Shown here: piece after piece, positions 7,193-15,891 of the stretch
Layout: each line of letters starts with the position of its first letter
Numbering within the stretch: the stretch's first letter is position 1
Assembly: GCA_002315655.1 (NCBI GenBank)
Contig: DCHO01000004.1
Span: 69,841 to 85,731 of the forward strand
Direction: 5' to 3'
Length of the DNA stretch: 15,891 nucleotides
DNA from: Christensenella sp. UBA1750
GTDB lineage: Bacteria; Bacillota; Clostridia; Christensenellales; UBA1750
The notes under the pieces: model-generated
The model's database searches: none
Told to the model about the DNA's origin: nothing
What the model saw: the letters and a program-made list of their open reading frames with translations, nothing else
Made by a program: the position numbers and the translations under genes

Positions 7193-8338
7193 TTATTTCA
7201 TCGCCTGAATCAGCCGAAACGCCTGCTCCACGGTGTCGGAGAGGTTTTCTGCGGCGTTTTGAACGTTCAGCGCTTCGGGAAGGGTACAGACCGTGCGCAG
7301 AATGGGAAAAAATGCGTCGATGCCGTTGGAATTACAGGCCTTTGCATCCTTGGTAACGCACCCGGAGAACGCCAGCACCTTCGCGCCGCACGCCTTCCCC
7401 AATTTCGCCACGCCGATGGGCGCTTTGCCCATGGCGGTCTGTCCGTCCAGCCGCCCTTCGCCGGTGAGCACGAAATCCGCGCCTTCCATCGCGTCCTTCA
7501 GCCGGGTTTCCTCCAGCACGATGGCCACGCCGGAGCGCAGTTCTGCGTGAAGGAAGGTCTTGAAGGCAAAGCCCAACCCGCCCGCCGCGCCGGTTCCGGG
7601 GGCTTCCGCATCCGCATCGGGGAAAACCGCATTGGACAGTTCGGCATAGTTTTTGAGCCAACCATCCATCAGCGGAATGTTCTCTTTTGTCGCGCCCTTC
7701 TGCGGCCCGAAAACCGCCGTCGCGCCTCTTTCGCCGCACAGGGGGTTGTTCACATCACAGGCCACGGAGAAGGTGCACGCGGCAAGCTCCGGCAGCGCGT
7801 TTTCCGCGGAAACAACGCGCAAATCTTTTAATCCCTTTGCGCCTTTTCGGATGGGCTCACCCGATTCATCCGTGAGCGAAAAGCCCAGCGCACAGAGCAT
7901 TCCCGCGCCGCCGTCGTTGGTGGCACTGCCGCCGATGCCCACAAGGAACCGCCGGCAGCCCTTTTGCATGGCGTCCGCGATCATCTGCCCCACGCCGTAG
8001 GTGGAGGTGTTCATGGGGTCGCGCAATTCCGGCGGCACCAGCATGAGCCCGGAGGCGGCGGCCATCTCGATGATGGCGGTCTTTCGCCCGCTTTCGGTCA
8101 GGATGCCGTACTGCGCCTGCACGGGCTTGCCCAGCGGGTCTTCCACACAGACCGTCACAAGCTCCCCGCCCATGCCGGAGACCAGCGCCTCCGTTGTGCC
8201 CTCGCCACCGTCCGCAAGCGGACGCACAAGCACATCCGCATCGGGAAACACCCGCAGAATGCCTTCCTTTGCGGCATTTCCCGCCTGCAGGGAGGTTAAG
8301 CTCTCCTTAAAGGAGTCGATTGCAATGACGGCTTTCAT
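7193..8338 (-). CDS. glxK: Glycerate kinase, GarK/GlxK family
   Basis: 381 residues, a typical length for type I glycerate kinases, which phosphorylate D-glycerate to feed glycolysis. Signatures: an N-terminal IAIDSFKESLTS (5-16), PLADGGEGTTEAL (40-52), GIGGSATNDGGAGM (134-147), and GEGRLDGQTAMGKAP (293-307) near the active site. The start ATG overlaps the stop of the upstream amidohydrolase gene in an ATGA (8338-8335), implying translational coupling. The gene ends in TAA and is followed after 18 bases by an AT-rich nuclease-like gene. The coupling suggests that the amidohydrolase and kinase act in one pathway, but the intermediate is not evident. Whether the product is 2- or 3-phosphoglycerate cannot be decided from sequence alone, so the symbol is used loosely. 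Confidence 0.93.
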   Translation of the reverse strand: MKAVIAIDSFKESLTSLQAGNAAKEGILRVFPDADVLVRPLADGGEGTTEALVSGMGGELVTVCVEDPLGKPVQAQYGILTESGRKTAIIEMAAASGLMLVPPELRDPMNTSTYGVGQMIADAMQKGCRRFLVGIGGSATNDGGAGMLCALGFSLTDESGEPIRKGAKGLKDLRVVSAENALPELAACTFSVACDVNNPLCGERGATAVFGPQKGATKENIPLMDGWLKNYAELSNAVFPDADAEAPGTGAAGGLGFAFKTFLHAELRSGVAIVLEETRLKDAMEGADFVLTGEGRLDGQTAMGKAPIGVAKLGKACGAKVLAFSGCVTKDAKACNSNGIDAFFPILRTVCTLPEALNVQNAAENLSDTVEQAFRLIQAMK

Positions 8339-9465
8339 ACCATTTCAACCTTCTTACCGTCGATGAGCACCAGCTCGATTTCGTGGTTCACTTCCATCAC
8401 ATCGCCGCGGCAAAGCACGATGTCCGCATCCTTGCCCACCTCGATGGAGCCCACGCGATCCTCTACGCCGATGTGCTCGGCGGGATTGATGGTGATGGCT
8501 TTCAAAGCCTCGTACTTGTCCATGCCGGATTGTACCGCAAGCCCTGCGCACAGCGGAAGCGCGCTCTGCGGGGTCACGGGGGAATCGGTGATGATGGACA
8601 CATGGCAGCCCGCCTTGGCCAGAATGCCGGGAGTCGCAAAGGTCTTGTTTTTCAGCTCGATCTTAGAAGGAACGCCGAAGGAGGGACCGATGGCGACAAA
8701 ATAGCCTTCCTCCGCCAGCTCGTCCGCAATCAGGTGCCCTTCGGTGGCGTGCTCTAAGGTGAGCTTTACGTCAAACTCCTTGGCAATGCGGATGGCGGTG
8801 AAAATGTCGTTCGCCTGATGGGCGTGGGCTTTTAAGGGGATCTCGTTGTTGAGCACGGGCAGCAGGGCTTCCAGCTTCATGTCGAAGGACACATCCTTGC
8901 CCTCGTCCTGCTTGCGCTGGTATTCCTTCGCCTTGAACAGCATCTCGCGCAGCTTGGCGGCGTTGGTCATGCGGGAGGAAATGCCCTTTTCCTTGTAGCA
9001 GAACTTGACGTTCTCGCCAAAGGCGCACTTCATCGCCACATCCTCTTTGAGCACCACATCGTCCACGCGCTTGCCCACGGTCTTGACGCACACAAAGGTG
9101 CCGCCCAGCACGTTGGAGGAACCGGGGCCGGTGCAAACGGTGGTCACGCCCGCCTGCGCCGCCAGCTTCAGCGCCTCGTCAAAGGGGTTGTAGCCGTCAA
9201 TAGCGCGGAGCTGCGGGGTCACGGGGTCGTTGTATTCGTTGTAGTCCTGCCCCTCGTAGCGCATGGCGTAGCCGTCAAGACCGATGTGCCCGTGGGCTTC
9301 CACAAAGCCGGGATAGATGTTAAGCCCTGTGGCGTCGATGATTTCTTCGCCGTTTGCAGAAACGTTCTGCCCCACGGCGGCGATCTTGCCGTTTTTGACA
9401 AGAATGTCGCAGACGATGGGGTCTTTCTGTGTCATGGTGTAAACGGTTCCGTTGCGGATCAGCAT
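8335..9465 (-). CDS. Metal-dependent amidohydrolase
   Basis: 376 residues from the ATG at 9465, with AGGAGG at 9479-9474, 8 bases upstream. The frame remains open further upstream to 10056, but that part runs through the promoter and antisense to another gene and is not coding. The fold is the two-part amidohydrolase type: a small beta domain built from both termini (MLIRNGTVYT at the start, GSIEVGKDADIVL at about 339-351) around a TIM barrel. Candidate metal ligands are His58 and His60 (HGH after PGFVEA), His214/His216 (KAHAHQ), His239 and His244 (EHATEGH) and Asp294 (ITDSP). No carboxylated Lys motif is evident. It resembles imidazolonepropionase-like and aryldialkylphosphatase-like members; the substrate cannot be named. 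It is the first gene of a four-gene operon and is coupled to glycerate kinase. Confidence 0.9.
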   Translation of the reverse strand: MLIRNGTVYTMTQKDPIVCDILVKNGKIAAVGQNVSANGEEIIDATGLNIYPGFVEAHGHIGLDGYAMRYEGQDYNEYNDPVTPQLRAIDGYNPFDEALKLAAQAGVTTVCTGPGSSNVLGGTFVCVKTVGKRVDDVVLKEDVAMKCAFGENVKFCYKEKGISSRMTNAAKLREMLFKAKEYQRKQDEGKDVSFDMKLEALLPVLNNEIPLKAHAHQANDIFTAIRIAKEFDVKLTLEHATEGHLIADELAEEGYFVAIGPSFGVPSKIELKNKTFATPGILAKAGCHVSIITDSPVTPQSALPLCAGLAVQSGMDKYEALKAITINPAEHIGVEDRVGSIEVGKDADIVLCRGDVMEVNHEIELVLIDGKKVEMV

Positions 9466-9499
9466 ATATGTGTCCTCCTGTAATTTTTTACTTGGATTC

Positions 9500-9508
9500 A
9501 TTATAGCA
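9500..9508 (-). promoter_or_regulatory. Extended -10 promoter of the amidohydrolase operon
   Basis: On the - strand this reads TGCTATAAT: a perfect TATAAT with the TG extension one base before it. No good -35 lies at 17 bases (TGGCGC there), as is common for extended -10 promoters. The start would be near 9493, giving a leader of about 28 bases. Confidence 0.7.
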
Positions 9509-9534
9509 TAGATGAATTTCAAGCGCCACAGGAT

Positions 9535-9564
9535 TTGACAGCAGGGCAGGAGAAGATTTATACT
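9535..9564 (+). promoter_or_regulatory. Promoter of the DUF3842 gene
   Basis: TTGACA at 9535-9540 and TATACT at 9559-9564 with an 18-base spacer. It lies 34 bases before the DUF3842 ATG and is back to back with the amidohydrolase promoter. Confidence 0.78.
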
Positions 9565-9597
9565 CAATGTGAAAAAATACGGCAAGGAGAACCATGT

Positions 9598-10002
9598 ATG
9601 AATCTGCTGATTATAGACGGACAGGGCGGCGGGCTGGGAAAGCAGCTCATTGCGGCGGTGAAGGCGCAGGATGCCTCCATCGTGATTACCGCCGTGGGAA
9701 CCAACGCACTGGCTACCGGGGCAATGCTGAAGGGCGGCGCGGACTTTGCCGCCACGGGGGAAAATGCCGCCATTGTGGGCTGCCGCAAGGCGGACGTGAT
9801 TGCGGGCCCCATCGGCATCGTGATTGCGGACAGTCTGCTGGGCGAGATCACGCCGAAAATGGCAACCGCCGTGGGACAGAGCAGTGCGATTCGGGTGCTC
9901 ATTCCCGTGAACCATTGCGACAACTTGGTAGCCGGGGTGAATGACCTCAACCTTTCGCAGCTCTGCGCCGATGCGGCAAAAAAGATCGTCGCGCTCAAAT
10001 AA
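9598..10002 (+). CDS. DUF3842 family protein
   Basis: 134 residues. The chosen ATG at 9598 has AAGGAG at 9584-9589, 8 bases upstream. An upstream in-frame codon at 9535 lies in the -35 box, so it is rejected. Family stretches are a glycine-rich N-terminus (IIDGQGGGLGKQL, 5-17), VGTNALATGAMLKGGAD, AATGENAAIVG, DVIAGPIGIVIADSLLGEIT and RVLIPVNHCD. The beginning looks like a nucleotide-binding loop of a Rossmann-type fold, but the family has no established function. There is no signal peptide or membrane segment. The gene is monocistronic, diverges from the amidohydrolase operon and is followed at once by a terminator. The divergent arrangement hints at shared control but proves nothing. Confidence 0.85.
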   Translation: MNLLIIDGQGGGLGKQLIAAVKAQDASIVITAVGTNALATGAMLKGGADFAATGENAAIVGCRKADVIAGPIGIVIADSLLGEITPKMATAVGQSSAIRVLIPVNHCDNLVAGVNDLNLSQLCADAAKKIVALK

Positions 10003-10005
10003 ACG

Positions 10006-10027
10006 GCGGCACAAAAGCCGCTTTTTT
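10006..10027 (+). terminator. Terminator of the DUF3842 gene
   Basis: GCGGC (10006-10010), loop ACAAAA, GCCGC (10017-10021), then six T. It begins 3 bases after the stop codon. Confidence 0.88.
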
Positions 10028-10082
10028 CCGCCAACACAAATTATGGATAGAGGCACTCGGAAGGCACTCGACTCCGGAGGGC

Positions 10083-10366
10083 GTGGGAACCCCGCAGGGT
10101 GCCCACCTTAAATCAAAGGAGCGTAGCTCCTACCGCTTCGCAGAGAGACACAAAAGATAAAGCGGATGAAAAAGTAAGGTTCCATACAGAAGCCGGGGTG
10201 TGCGTTCCTCAGGAGGGTGCGGGAACCCCCGCAGGGGTGCCCGCAGAGAGAACCCCCTTCGCATAAAATATAACAGGGCATAAAAAAAGGACGACCCACG
10301 AAGGATCGTCCTTTTTTGCGCAATTCCCAGAGAGGGAGGCGGGGGAGACCCGCAGGTCGCCCCCGC
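10083..10366. repeat. Three dispersed hairpins sharing a CGCA loop
   Basis: These lie in the 494-base gap 10003-10496, which has no credible gene. Copy 1 (10083-10106) pairs GTGGG/CCCAC and CCC/GGG. Copy 2 (10219-10244) pairs GCGGG/CCCGC and CCCC/GGGG. Both have an AA/TG internal loop and the terminal loop CGCA. Copy 3 (10339-10366) pairs GCGGGGG/CCCCCGC and GACC/GGTC with one A/G mismatch and again the loop CGCA. The T-A pair of copy 1 is a C-G pair in copies 2 and 3, so pairing is kept while sequence changes. Copies 1 and 2 also share flanking GGAGGG. This looks like a structured intergenic repeat family. Smaller stems occur at 10117-10131 and 10376-10392. Confidence 0.72.
10283..10317. terminator. 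Bidirectional terminator-like hairpin in the convergent gap
   Basis: AAAAAAGGACGA (10283-10294) and TCGTCCTTTTTT (10306-10317) form a perfect 12-bp stem with an 11-base loop. It could stop transcription in either direction. It lies well away from both adjacent genes, which have their own terminators, so it may be a backup or the remnant of a lost gene. Confidence 0.8.
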
Positions 10367-10407
10367 TTTATGGAGGGTGCCCACAGGGCACCTGGAGCAT
10401 GAGCATT

Positions 10408-10444
10408 TCAAACAAAAACACCCCTGTGGGGTGTTTTTGTTTGA
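10408..10444 (-). terminator. Terminator of the membrane pyrophosphatase gene
   Basis: Perfect 17-bp arms (10408-10424 and 10428-10444) with the loop TGT. Read on the - strand the stem closes with GGGGTGTTTTTGTTTGA, a U-rich 3' side. It lies 53 bases after the hppA stop. Confidence 0.78.
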
Positions 10445-10459
10445 ATAAGCCATGCGGAA

Positions 10460-10491
10460 CACCGGAACCCATGCAAGCATGGGTTCCGGTG
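10460..10491. repeat. Perfect hairpin just after the hppA stop
   Basis: 15-bp arms (10460-10474 and 10477-10491) around a 2-base AA loop. It starts 5 bases after the hppA stop codon on the - strand and has no T run. It may protect the 3' end of the mRNA or be another copy of an intergenic repeat. Confidence 0.75.
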
Positions 10492-10496
10492 CGAAA

Positions 10497-12608
<2,112 letters not shown>

Positions 12609-12705
12609 AGGTTTATCCTCCTATCAAAGAAAAATATTTTAGCCCAAATTGCCTTCGGGCTTTATCGGTAGACGACGGTTTCAAAACCAATCGAAACCAG
12701 AATGT

Positions 12706-12734
12706 ATTATACTACACAAATCGTCAAATGTTCA
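12706..12734 (-). promoter_or_regulatory. hppA: Promoter of hppA
   Basis: On the - strand, TGAACA (12734-12729), a 17-base spacer, and a perfect TATAAT (12711-12706). The leader would be about 90 bases and contains two small stems: GGTTTC/GAAACC at about 12678-12699 and AGCCC/GGGCT at about 12642-12662. No known riboswitch was recognised. Confidence 0.72.
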
Positions 12735-12938
12735 CCGTTTACCAAAATTTTTTTTAGCGGGTTTCGCCATGCGGAATCCGTTTCCGGGTTGATTTTTGAG
12801 TCTGTTTCTTCCAGTTAAAGAGTACCCATTTTGAATCCCCCCATTTCTCGGGAATAACGTGCCGGAATGCCGGGAAAACTACCTGCGATTTGTTAGCAGG
12901 TCTGCAACAACTTTCGTCAGGTTTTTTCTATAAAACCC
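12735..12938. other. Non-coding stretch between the hppA and hrcA promoters
   Basis: Together with the two promoters this makes up the 432-base divergent gap 12609-13040. It is richer in A and T than the genes, has an oligo-T stretch near 12747-12756 and a weak stem CCTGC/GCAGG at 12881-12899. No gene, known RNA or clear protein-binding site was seen in it. Confidence 0.6.
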
Positions 12939-12967
12939 TTGACAAGTTTTTTCGGCGGTGGTATATT
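12939..12967 (+). promoter_or_regulatory. hrcA: Sigma-A-type promoter of the hrcA heat-shock operon
   Basis: TTGACA at 12939-12944, a 17-base spacer and TATATT at 12962-12967. The start should fall near 12974, just before the CIRCE element, which would therefore also lie in the mRNA leader. Confidence 0.9.
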
Positions 12968-12981
12968 AGCATCATCAAGGG

Positions 12982-13008
12982 TTAGCACTCATCAAAGGAG
13001 AGTGCTAA
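12982..13008. promoter_or_regulatory. CIRCE operator for HrcA
   Basis: TTAGCACTC (12982-12990), exactly 9 bases, then GAGTGCTAA (13000-13008): the perfect consensus inverted repeat bound by HrcA. Flanking G and C extend each arm to 10 bp. It implies repression of the operon without stress and autoregulation of hrcA. Confidence 0.97.
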
Positions 13009-13040
13009 CAGAGAGAAAGCCCGAAGGGAGGGAGCCGGAA

Positions 13041-14084
13041 ATGGACTTGGACGAGCGCAAGTACAAAATTCTGCAGGCCATCATTGATGACTACATCGCC
13101 ACCGCCATTCCCGTGGGTTCCCGCACCATCTCCCGCAAGGAGGGCATGGGCTTATCCTCCGCCACCATCCGCAACGAGATGAGCGATTTGGAGGAGCTTG
13201 GCTACTTGGCCTCGCCCCACACCTCCGCCGGGCGCATCCCGTCCTACCGCGCCTATCGGCTCTATGTCGATCAGCTCATGCGGGTGAGCTCCCTGCCGGT
13301 TACGGAATACACGAACTTAAAAAGGATGTTTACCAGCCGCATGGGGCAGATGGAGGACATTCTGCTGACCGCGACCCAGGCCTTATCCGAGCTTACGGAA
13401 TACACCTCCGTGATGATTGCGCCGAGCGTGCATACCATAAAAAGGGTACAGTTGGTTCCCATCACCGAAAACACCGCGCTCATGGTGACGGTGACGGGCG
13501 AGACCATCCACAAGGACACGGTGATCCGTATTCCCGACGGGGTTTCCCCCGATCAGCTCTATATGCTCTCCAATCTGCTGACGCAGCGCATCGCGGGAAA
13601 ATCCTTATCCGAGCTGCCGGAAATCTTTGCTTCGCTTAGCGAGGAGCTGTCCGGGCAGCAATCGCTGTTCCAGCAGATGATGGACAGCCTGCAAAAGCAG
13701 TTAAAGCCCGATGCGCGCTCCCTGCACGTTGCGGGGGCTGCGAAAATGCTCAAGCATCCCGAGTACAGCGACATGGGCAGGGCGCGGAACCTGCTTTCCT
13801 CCTTGGAGGAGCAGGAAAAAATGGCCAATCTGCTGATGCAGCACTCCGGCATGGAGTTCTCCGTCGCCATCGGCCCGGAGCTTTCCGACACCGGGATGCA
13901 GGATTGCTCGCTGGTGACGGTCTCCTACAAGGTGGGGGACGGCATCGGCACCATGGGGGTCATCGGCCCCACGCGAATGCAGTACGGCCGGGTGCTCTCG
14001 GTGCTGGACGCCATGAAAAACGTAATGAACGAAGCTCTGCTTTCCCAAAAGGGACTGCCGGGTGAAAACGAGGAGCAGACATGA
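13041..14084 (+). CDS. hrcA: Heat-inducible transcription repressor HrcA
   Basis: 347 residues, the usual HrcA length. It binds CIRCE and represses class I heat-shock genes, with activity assisted by chaperonin in characterised species. The ATG at 13041 has GGGAGG at 13027-13032, 8 bases upstream. The frame is open back to 12939, but that stretch is the promoter and operator. The N-terminal winged helix region contains AIPVGSRTIS (22-31), SSATIRNEMSDLEELGYL (39-56) and SPHTSAGRIPS (58-68), which are hallmark HrcA sequences. The C-terminal part has a GAF-like domain, including GMEFSVAIGPEL and a conserved GTMGVIGPTRMQYGR stretch close to the end. The gene overlaps grpE by ATGA. Confidence 0.97.
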   Translation: MDLDERKYKILQAIIDDYIATAIPVGSRTISRKEGMGLSSATIRNEMSDLEELGYLASPHTSAGRIPSYRAYRLYVDQLMRVSSLPVTEYTNLKRMFTSRMGQMEDILLTATQALSELTEYTSVMIAPSVHTIKRVQLVPITENTALMVTVTGETIHKDTVIRIPDGVSPDQLYMLSNLLTQRIAGKSLSELPEIFASLSEELSGQQSLFQQMMDSLQKQLKPDARSLHVAGAAKMLKHPEYSDMGRARNLLSSLEEQEKMANLLMQHSGMEFSVAIGPELSDTGMQDCSLVTVSYKVGDGIGTMGVIGPTRMQYGRVLSVLDAMKNVMNEALLSQKGLPGENEEQT

Positions 14085-14695
14085 AGGATAAAAAGGAAAA
14101 GAAGCTGAAAAACGAAGCCGAGGAAGCGGCAGAGGAAGTGCAGACGGAAACCCCTGTGACCGAGGACGCCGCAGAAGCGAAAGAGCAAGCCGAACAGCCT
14201 GCGGAAATCACCATTTCCCGGGAAAAGCTGGAAGAGCTCAACGCCTACGTCAAGACCGCCGAGGCCAAGCGGGACGAATATCTCACCATGGCGCAGCGAG
14301 TGCAGGCGGACTTTGACAACTACCGCAAGCGCAACGCATCCCTGCGCGTGGAGGTTGCAGACGACACCGTCCGCGAAACCGTGAAAGAAATTCTCCCCTC
14401 GCTGGACAATCTCGAACGCGCCCTTGCCGCCGCGGAAGCCGCAGGCGAGGATTCCGCTCTTAAAACCGGCGTGGAAATGACCTTGCGCGGCTTTGAGGAC
14501 GCCTTAACGAAATTAGGCATGGAGCGCGTGGACGCCGCCCCCGGCACCGCCTTTGACCCCGAAAAGCACAACGCCGTGATGATGACCGAGGCCGACGAGG
14601 AGCACCCCGAAGGCACCATCATCGAGTGCTTCCAGACCGGCTTTGCCGTCAAAGGCAAGGTCGTGCGCTACGCCATGGTCAGAGTGGCAAATTGA
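14081..14695 (+). CDS. grpE: GrpE nucleotide exchange factor
   Basis: 204 residues. GrpE drives ADP release from DnaK as a homodimer in the cytoplasm. The ATG at 14081 overlaps the hrcA stop (ATGA), with AGGAG at 14071-14075, so translation is probably coupled. The first 45 or so residues are a Lys/Glu/Ala-rich low-complexity tail. A long coiled-coil helix follows (ISREKLEELNAYVKTAEAKR onward), with RVQADFDNYRKRN typical of GrpE. LPSLDNLERAL lies in the four-helix bundle region, and the C-terminal beta domain includes FDPEKHNAVMM and ECFQTGFAVKGKVVRYAMV. It is followed not by an immediate dnaK but by a 270-base gap holding a modular repeat. Confidence 0.96.
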   Translation: MKDKKEKKLKNEAEEAAEEVQTETPVTEDAAEAKEQAEQPAEITISREKLEELNAYVKTAEAKRDEYLTMAQRVQADFDNYRKRNASLRVEVADDTVRETVKEILPSLDNLERALAAAEAAGEDSALKTGVEMTLRGFEDALTKLGMERVDAAPGTAFDPEKHNAVMMTEADEEHPEGTIIECFQTGFAVKGKVVRYAMVRVAN

Positions 14696-14699
14696 GCCA

Positions 14700-14904
14700 G
14701 TGAAATATCCGCAGGGCGGATGTAAAATATCGAACGGCGTTCCATGTGAAATATCCCTTGCGGGATGTGAAATGGATGCCAAGGCATCCGATAAAAGTCC
14801 GCCGAAAAAATTCCCCACGCGCCGCAGCGCATTTCACATGGGTTCAATCCCATATTTCACACGGCACAGCCGTATTTCACAATTCACGAAGTGAATTATT
14901 TCAC
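14700..14904. repeat. Modular GTGAAAT/ATTTCAC hairpin repeat between grpE and dnaK
   Basis: The left half has GTGAAAT at 14700, 14746 and 14767, and a variant GTAAAAT at 14722. A further degenerate unit, GATAAAA, is at 14790. Between them lie unrelated small hairpins: ATCCGC/GCGGAT, GAAC/GTTC, ATCCC/GGGAT and GGATGCC/GGCATCC. The right half has the complement ATTTCAC at 14831, 14854, 14874 and 14898, separated by the hairpins ATGGG/CCCAT, ACGGC/GCCGT and AATTCAC/GTGAATT. A centre of about 34 bases (14797-14830) includes GCGC/GCGC. Units recur every 20-24 bases. The two halves can pair with each other through the heptamers, leaving the small hairpins as side branches. There is no coding frame and no terminator T run, so grpE-dnaK read-through remains possible. 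Confidence 0.85.
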
Positions 14905-14965
14905 TTTATATATTATCTCACACCAAATCCAACTACTCTTTTACTTGTCAAGGAGGACAAAATTC

Positions 14966-15891
14966 ATGAGCAAAATTATCGGTATTGACTTAGGTACCAC
15001 CAACTCCTGCGTCGCGGTCATGGAAGGCGGCGAGCCCGTCGTCATCACCAACCCCGAAGGCGCGAGAACCACTCCCTCCGTTGTAGCCTTCGCCAAGAAC
15101 GGCGAGCGCATGGTCGGCCAGATCGCCAAGCGTCAGGCCGTCGTGAACCCCGACAGAACCATCATTTCCATCAAGCGCGACATGGGCACCGGCAAAAAGG
15201 TGAACATTGACGACAAATCCTACACCGCGCCCGAAATCTCCGCCATGATCCTGCAGAAGCTGAAGGCGGACGCCGAGGCCTATCTGGGCGAAACCGTCAC
15301 CCAGGCCGTCATCACCGTTCCCGCTTACTTCTCCGACGCACAGCGTCAGGCCACCAAGGATGCCGGCCGCATCGCCGGTCTGGAAGTCCTGCGCATCGTC
15401 AACGAGCCCACCGCGGCCTCTCTGGCCTACGGTCTGGACAAGGAAGGCAACCACAAGATTCTGGTCTACGACTTGGGCGGCGGCACCTTCGATGTGTCCA
15501 TCTTAGACATCGGCGACGGCGTGTTCGAGGTGCTCTCCACCAACGGCAACACAAGACTTGGCGGCGACGACTTCGACCAGCGCATCATGGATTATCTTGT
15601 TGCCGAATTCAAGCGCGCCGAGGGCATTGACCTGTCCAAGGATCGTCAGGCCATGCAGAGATTAAAGGACGCTGCCGAAAAGGCCAAGATCGAGCTGTCC
15701 GGCGTCATGTCCACCAACATCAACCAGCCCTTCATCACCATGGACGCTTCCGGCCCCAAGCATCTGGACGTGACGCTGACCCGCGCCAAGTTCAACGAGC
15801 TGACGAGCGACCTTGTGGAAGACACCATCAAGCCCCTGCGTCAGGCCATGAGCGATGCCGGCGTTTCCGCCAACGACATTGACAAGGTCAT
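14966..15891 (+). CDS. dnaK: Chaperone DnaK (Hsp70), 3' end beyond window
   Basis: The ATG at 14966 has AGGAGG at 14951-14956, 9 bases upstream. 308 complete codons are visible, about half of a usual DnaK of roughly 610 residues, covering most of the ATPase domain; the frame stays open to the window end. Signatures: IIGIDLGTTNSC (4-15, phosphate 1), AVITVPAYFSDAQRQATKDA (about 113-132), RIVNEPTAASLAYGLD, and the phosphate 2 block VYDLGGGTFDVSILDIGDG followed by NGNTRLGGDDFD. It refolds client proteins with GrpE and, presumably, a DnaJ encoded further right. Expression is expected from the CIRCE-controlled promoter upstream of hrcA. No second CIRCE and no convincing promoter was found directly before dnaK. 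Confidence 0.98.
   Translation, partial: MSKIIGIDLGTTNSCVAVMEGGEPVVITNPEGARTTPSVVAFAKNGERMVGQIAKRQAVVNPDRTIISIKRDMGTGKKVNIDDKSYTAPEISAMILQKLKADAEAYLGETVTQAVITVPAYFSDAQRQATKDAGRIAGLEVLRIVNEPTAASLAYGLDKEGNHKILVYDLGGGTFDVSILDIGDGVFEVLSTNGNTRLGGDDFDQRIMDYLVAEFKRAEGIDLSKDRQAMQRLKDAAEKAKIELSGVMSTNINQPFITMDASGPKHLDVTLTRAKFNELTSDLVEDTIKPLRQAMSDAGVSANDIDKV

Noticed and set aside
9466..10056. N-terminal extension of the amidohydrolase on the - strand
   Set aside because: The frame is open but crosses the promoter and lies antisense to the DUF3842 gene. A strong AGGAGG precedes the ATG at 9465, and the homologous part begins there.
10108..10480. Overlapping - strand open frames of 71 and 116 codons in the convergent gap
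   Set aside because: They read through several perfect hairpins and a terminator, have no ribosome binding site, and show no protein-like pattern.
12609..12705. Riboswitch in the hppA leader
   Set aside because: Two short stems of 5-6 bp are visible, but they match no aptamer I can recognise and the leader is short. A covariance search would be needed to revive the idea.
12939..13040. Longer HrcA starting at 12939
   Set aside because: This stretch is the -35 box, -10 box and CIRCE. The ATG at 13041 has a good ribosome binding site and gives the usual length.
14700..14904. CRISPR array
   Set aside because: The constant unit is only 7 bases, the intervals are themselves palindromes, and the unit flips orientation half way. 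No cas gene is near.
14886..14916. Separate promoter for dnaK
   Set aside because: A TATATT/TATTAT-like sequence exists near 14909-14916, but nothing like a -35 box lies 16-18 bases upstream and no CIRCE is present.

Overview
The window comes from a moderately GC-rich chromosome of an anaerobic Firmicute, most likely a gut member of Clostridia (Oscillospiraceae-like). The reasons are the hrcA-grpE-dnaK order behind a CIRCE operator, strong AGGAGG ribosome binding sites, a potassium-type membrane pyrophosphatase, a DUF3842 gene, and intergenic regions filled with GC-rich hairpin repeats. The exact genus is inference.

Left part (1-5858, + strand): carbohydrate use. The 3' end of an L-rhamnose isomerase gene ends at a terminator. 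A hairpin-rich gap follows, then a cytoplasmic GH78-type alpha-L-rhamnosidase and a tightly linked TIM-barrel sugar isomerase/epimerase. Together these suggest that imported rhamnosides are cut inside the cell and the rhamnose isomerised. After a terminator comes a two-gene unit: an XRE regulator resembling a HigA antitoxin, with no toxin beside it, and a second TIM-barrel isomerase. Its promoter carries a perfect 18-bp palindrome between the -35 and -10 boxes.

Middle part (9465 down to 5912, - strand): a four-gene operon of amidohydrolase, glycerate kinase (ATGA overlap), a small AT-rich PD-(D/E)XK nuclease-like gene, and a NIF3-family protein. It ends at a terminator shared with the convergent left block. 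A DUF3842 gene diverges from its promoter region. A 494-base convergent gap then holds many hairpins, three of them sharing a CGCA loop and showing compensatory changes.

Right part (10497-15891): a membrane pyrophosphatase on the - strand with its own promoter. Diverging from it is the heat-shock cluster: a promoter plus CIRCE, hrcA, grpE (ATGA overlap) and the 5' part of dnaK. Between grpE and dnaK lies the most unusual structure in the window. It is about 205 bp long, with GTGAAAT units alternating with small, unrelated palindromes in its left half, and the inverted unit ATTTCAC alternating with further palindromes in its right half.

No rRNA, tRNA, CRISPR array, transposase, phage or integrase gene was seen. 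No complete new defence or metabolic system is evident. The novelty candidates are the modular repeat, the CGCA-loop hairpin family, the solitary antitoxin-like regulator with its operator, and the inserted nuclease gene.
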